Assembly (NCBI RefSeq): GCF_015207245.1
Contig: NZ_JADEXF010000133.1
Location: forward strand, 1 to 7,560
Reading direction: 5' to 3'
DNA: 7,560 nucleotides
Source: Nostoc cf. edaphicum LEGE 07299
GTDB taxonomy: Bacteria; Cyanobacteriota; Cyanobacteriia; Cyanobacteriales; Nostocaceae
Shown here one piece after another: positions 6,818 through 7,560 of the stretch (the stretch's first letter is position 1; every line of letters begins with the position of its first letter). Both the position numbers and the translations under genes were made by a program. The notes beneath the pieces were generated by a model. That model had not been told where the DNA came from. It saw only the letters and a list, made by a program, of their open reading frames with translations, and did no database searches.

Positions 6818-7543
6818 GTGCCTACACTTGGTGTTAACATTGACCACATCGCCACTATCCGGCAAGCGCGTCGGACGGTGGAACCAGATCCAGTAGCGGC
6901 GGCGGTACTGGCAGAATTAGCGGGTGCGAATGGAATTACGGTGCATCTGCGCGAAGATCGGCGACATATCCAAGATCGGGATGTGCGGATATTGCGGCAA
7001 ACAGTGCGATCGCATCTTAATTTAGAAATGGCCGCTACAGATGAAATGCTAGCGATCGCTCTCGATATCAAACCAGATTACGTAACTTTAGTCCCCGAAA
7101 AGCGCGAAGAAGTGACAACAGAAGGCGGACTAGATATTGTCGGGCAAATTGCTAGAATAGGTGAAATAGTCGATAAATTGCAAAGCGCTAGCATTCCAGT
7201 TAGTTTATTTATCGACGCCGAACCAGCACAAATTGAAGCCTCTGTCAAGATACAGGCGCAGTTTATTGAATTGCACACCGGACAATATGCCGAAGCTAAA
7301 GATGAAACAAATCGCCACCGAGAATTAGCCATATTAGCTAAAGGTTGTGAACAAGCGATTCAAGCTGGATTGCGAGTTAACGCTGGTCATGGACTCACCT
7401 ACTGGAACGTCTATCCGGTAGCTGCGCTTCCAGGCATGGAAGAACTGAACATTGGTCATACCATCATCAGTCGGGCAGCATTAGTAGGTATGGAAAGGGC
7501 AGTCCGCGAGATGAAGCAAGCTATAAGAGGGGATAGGGGATAG
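6818..7543 (+). CDS. pdxJ: Pyridoxine 5'-phosphate synthase PdxJ
   Basis: 241 residues, close to the usual length (E. coli about 243). PdxJ is a cytosolic TIM-barrel enzyme that condenses 1-deoxy-D-xylulose 5-phosphate with 3-amino-2-oxopropyl phosphate to give pyridoxine 5'-phosphate, the last ring-forming step of the DXP-dependent vitamin B6 pathway. Family motifs are all present: [16 protein letters not shown] (4-19), [13 protein letters not shown] (39-51), LNLEMAAT (67-74), [19 protein letters not shown] (86-104), IELHTGQYA (150-158), [12 protein letters not shown] (187-198) and ELNIGHTII (209-217). The residues expected to act as acid/base catalysts align as His43, Glu70 and His191. GTG start with GGAG upstream. 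Transcribed divergently from the kinase gene, with no functional link visible. The last residues (RGDRG) and the TAG stop are supplied by a heptameric repeat that runs past the gene end, so the C-terminal tail may differ from that of close relatives. Confidence 0.97.
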   Translation: MPTLGVNIDHIATIRQARRTVEPDPVAAAVLAELAGANGITVHLREDRRHIQDRDVRILRQTVRSHLNLEMAATDEMLAIALDIKPDYVTLVPEKREEVTTEGGLDIVGQIARIGEIVDKLQSASIPVSLFIDAEPAQIEASVKIQAQFIELHTGQYAEAKDETNRHRELAILAKGCEQAIQAGLRVNAGHGLTYWNVYPVAALPGMEELNIGHTIISRAALVGMERAVREMKQAIRGDRG

Positions 7544-7560
7544 GGGATAGGGAATAGGGG
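7528..7560 (+). repeat. Tandem heptameric repeat AGGGGAT, truncated by the window edge
   Basis: Three perfect AGGGGAT units (7528-7534, 7535-7541, 7542-7548), one variant AGGGAAT (7549-7555) and the start of a fifth (7556-7560). Short tandem heptamers are a hallmark of heterocystous cyanobacteria. The array overlaps the last codons of pdxJ and provides its stop codon (7541-7543). Its full length is not visible. Confidence 0.9.

Larger units (their letters stand above)
265..7059. repeat. HIP1 octamers (GCGATCGC), nine intact copies
   Basis: Intact GCGATCGC sites start at 265, 481, 1761, 2061, 3378, 4769, 6262, 7006 and 7052. A tenth appears to be split by the 21-nt insert at 5699-5719. The octamer is strongly over-represented in many cyanobacterial genomes, and its presence in all three genes argues that the whole window shares that genomic background and is not a recent import from a non-cyanobacterium. 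Confidence 0.95.

Noticed and set aside
6691..7071. Minus-strand open frame of 126 codons overlapping the start of pdxJ
   Set aside because: It is the complement of highly conserved PdxJ codons, with an Arg/Ser/Cys-rich product resembling no family I know.
7528..7560. Possible CRISPR array or telomere-like repeat at the right edge
   Set aside because: Units are 7 bp with no spacers; this is a short tandem heptamer array of the kind usual in these cyanobacteria.

Overview
The window looks like chromosomal DNA from a filamentous, heterocyst-type (Nostocales-like) cyanobacterium. Three things point there: nine intact copies of the HIP1 octamer GCGATCGC in 7.5 kb (about 0.1 expected by chance), a giant Ser/Thr kinase / ATPase / histidine kinase fusion of a kind typical of Nostoc and Anabaena, and several tiny dispersed or heptameric repeats of the type known from Nostoc genomes. 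The genus is an inference; no marker gene is present.

Layout, left to right. At 1-574 (minus) is the N-terminal part of a membrane sensor with an extracytoplasmic Cache-type domain; its C-terminus lies beyond the left edge. At 575-689 is a short intergenic gap holding a repeat cluster and a convincing minus-strand intrinsic terminator. At 690-6626 (minus) is a 1978-residue trifunctional signalling protein: Ser/Thr kinase, STAND/AAA-like ATPase, long TPR-like helical region, GAF, PAS, and a histidine kinase core. At 6627-6817 is a 191-bp divergent intergenic region with the upstream signals of both flanking genes. At 6818-7543 (plus) is a complete pdxJ (pyridoxine 5'-phosphate synthase) with a GTG start. 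From 7528 to the edge runs a GGGGATA-type heptameric tandem repeat that supplies the last codons and the stop codon of pdxJ.

The two minus-strand genes are both signal-transduction proteins in the same orientation and probably work in related sensing, though the terminator between them argues against simple co-transcription at full level. pdxJ is a metabolic gene for vitamin B6 and has no visible functional link to them.

I see no wholly new system. The most interesting signal is repeat biology: the giant kinase gene carries three separate small repeat-like insertions in frame, each in a linker between domains or subdomains. One is a 21-nt element that appears to have split a HIP1 site precisely and added exactly seven codons. 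Both fully visible gene 3' ends also abut heptameric repeats.
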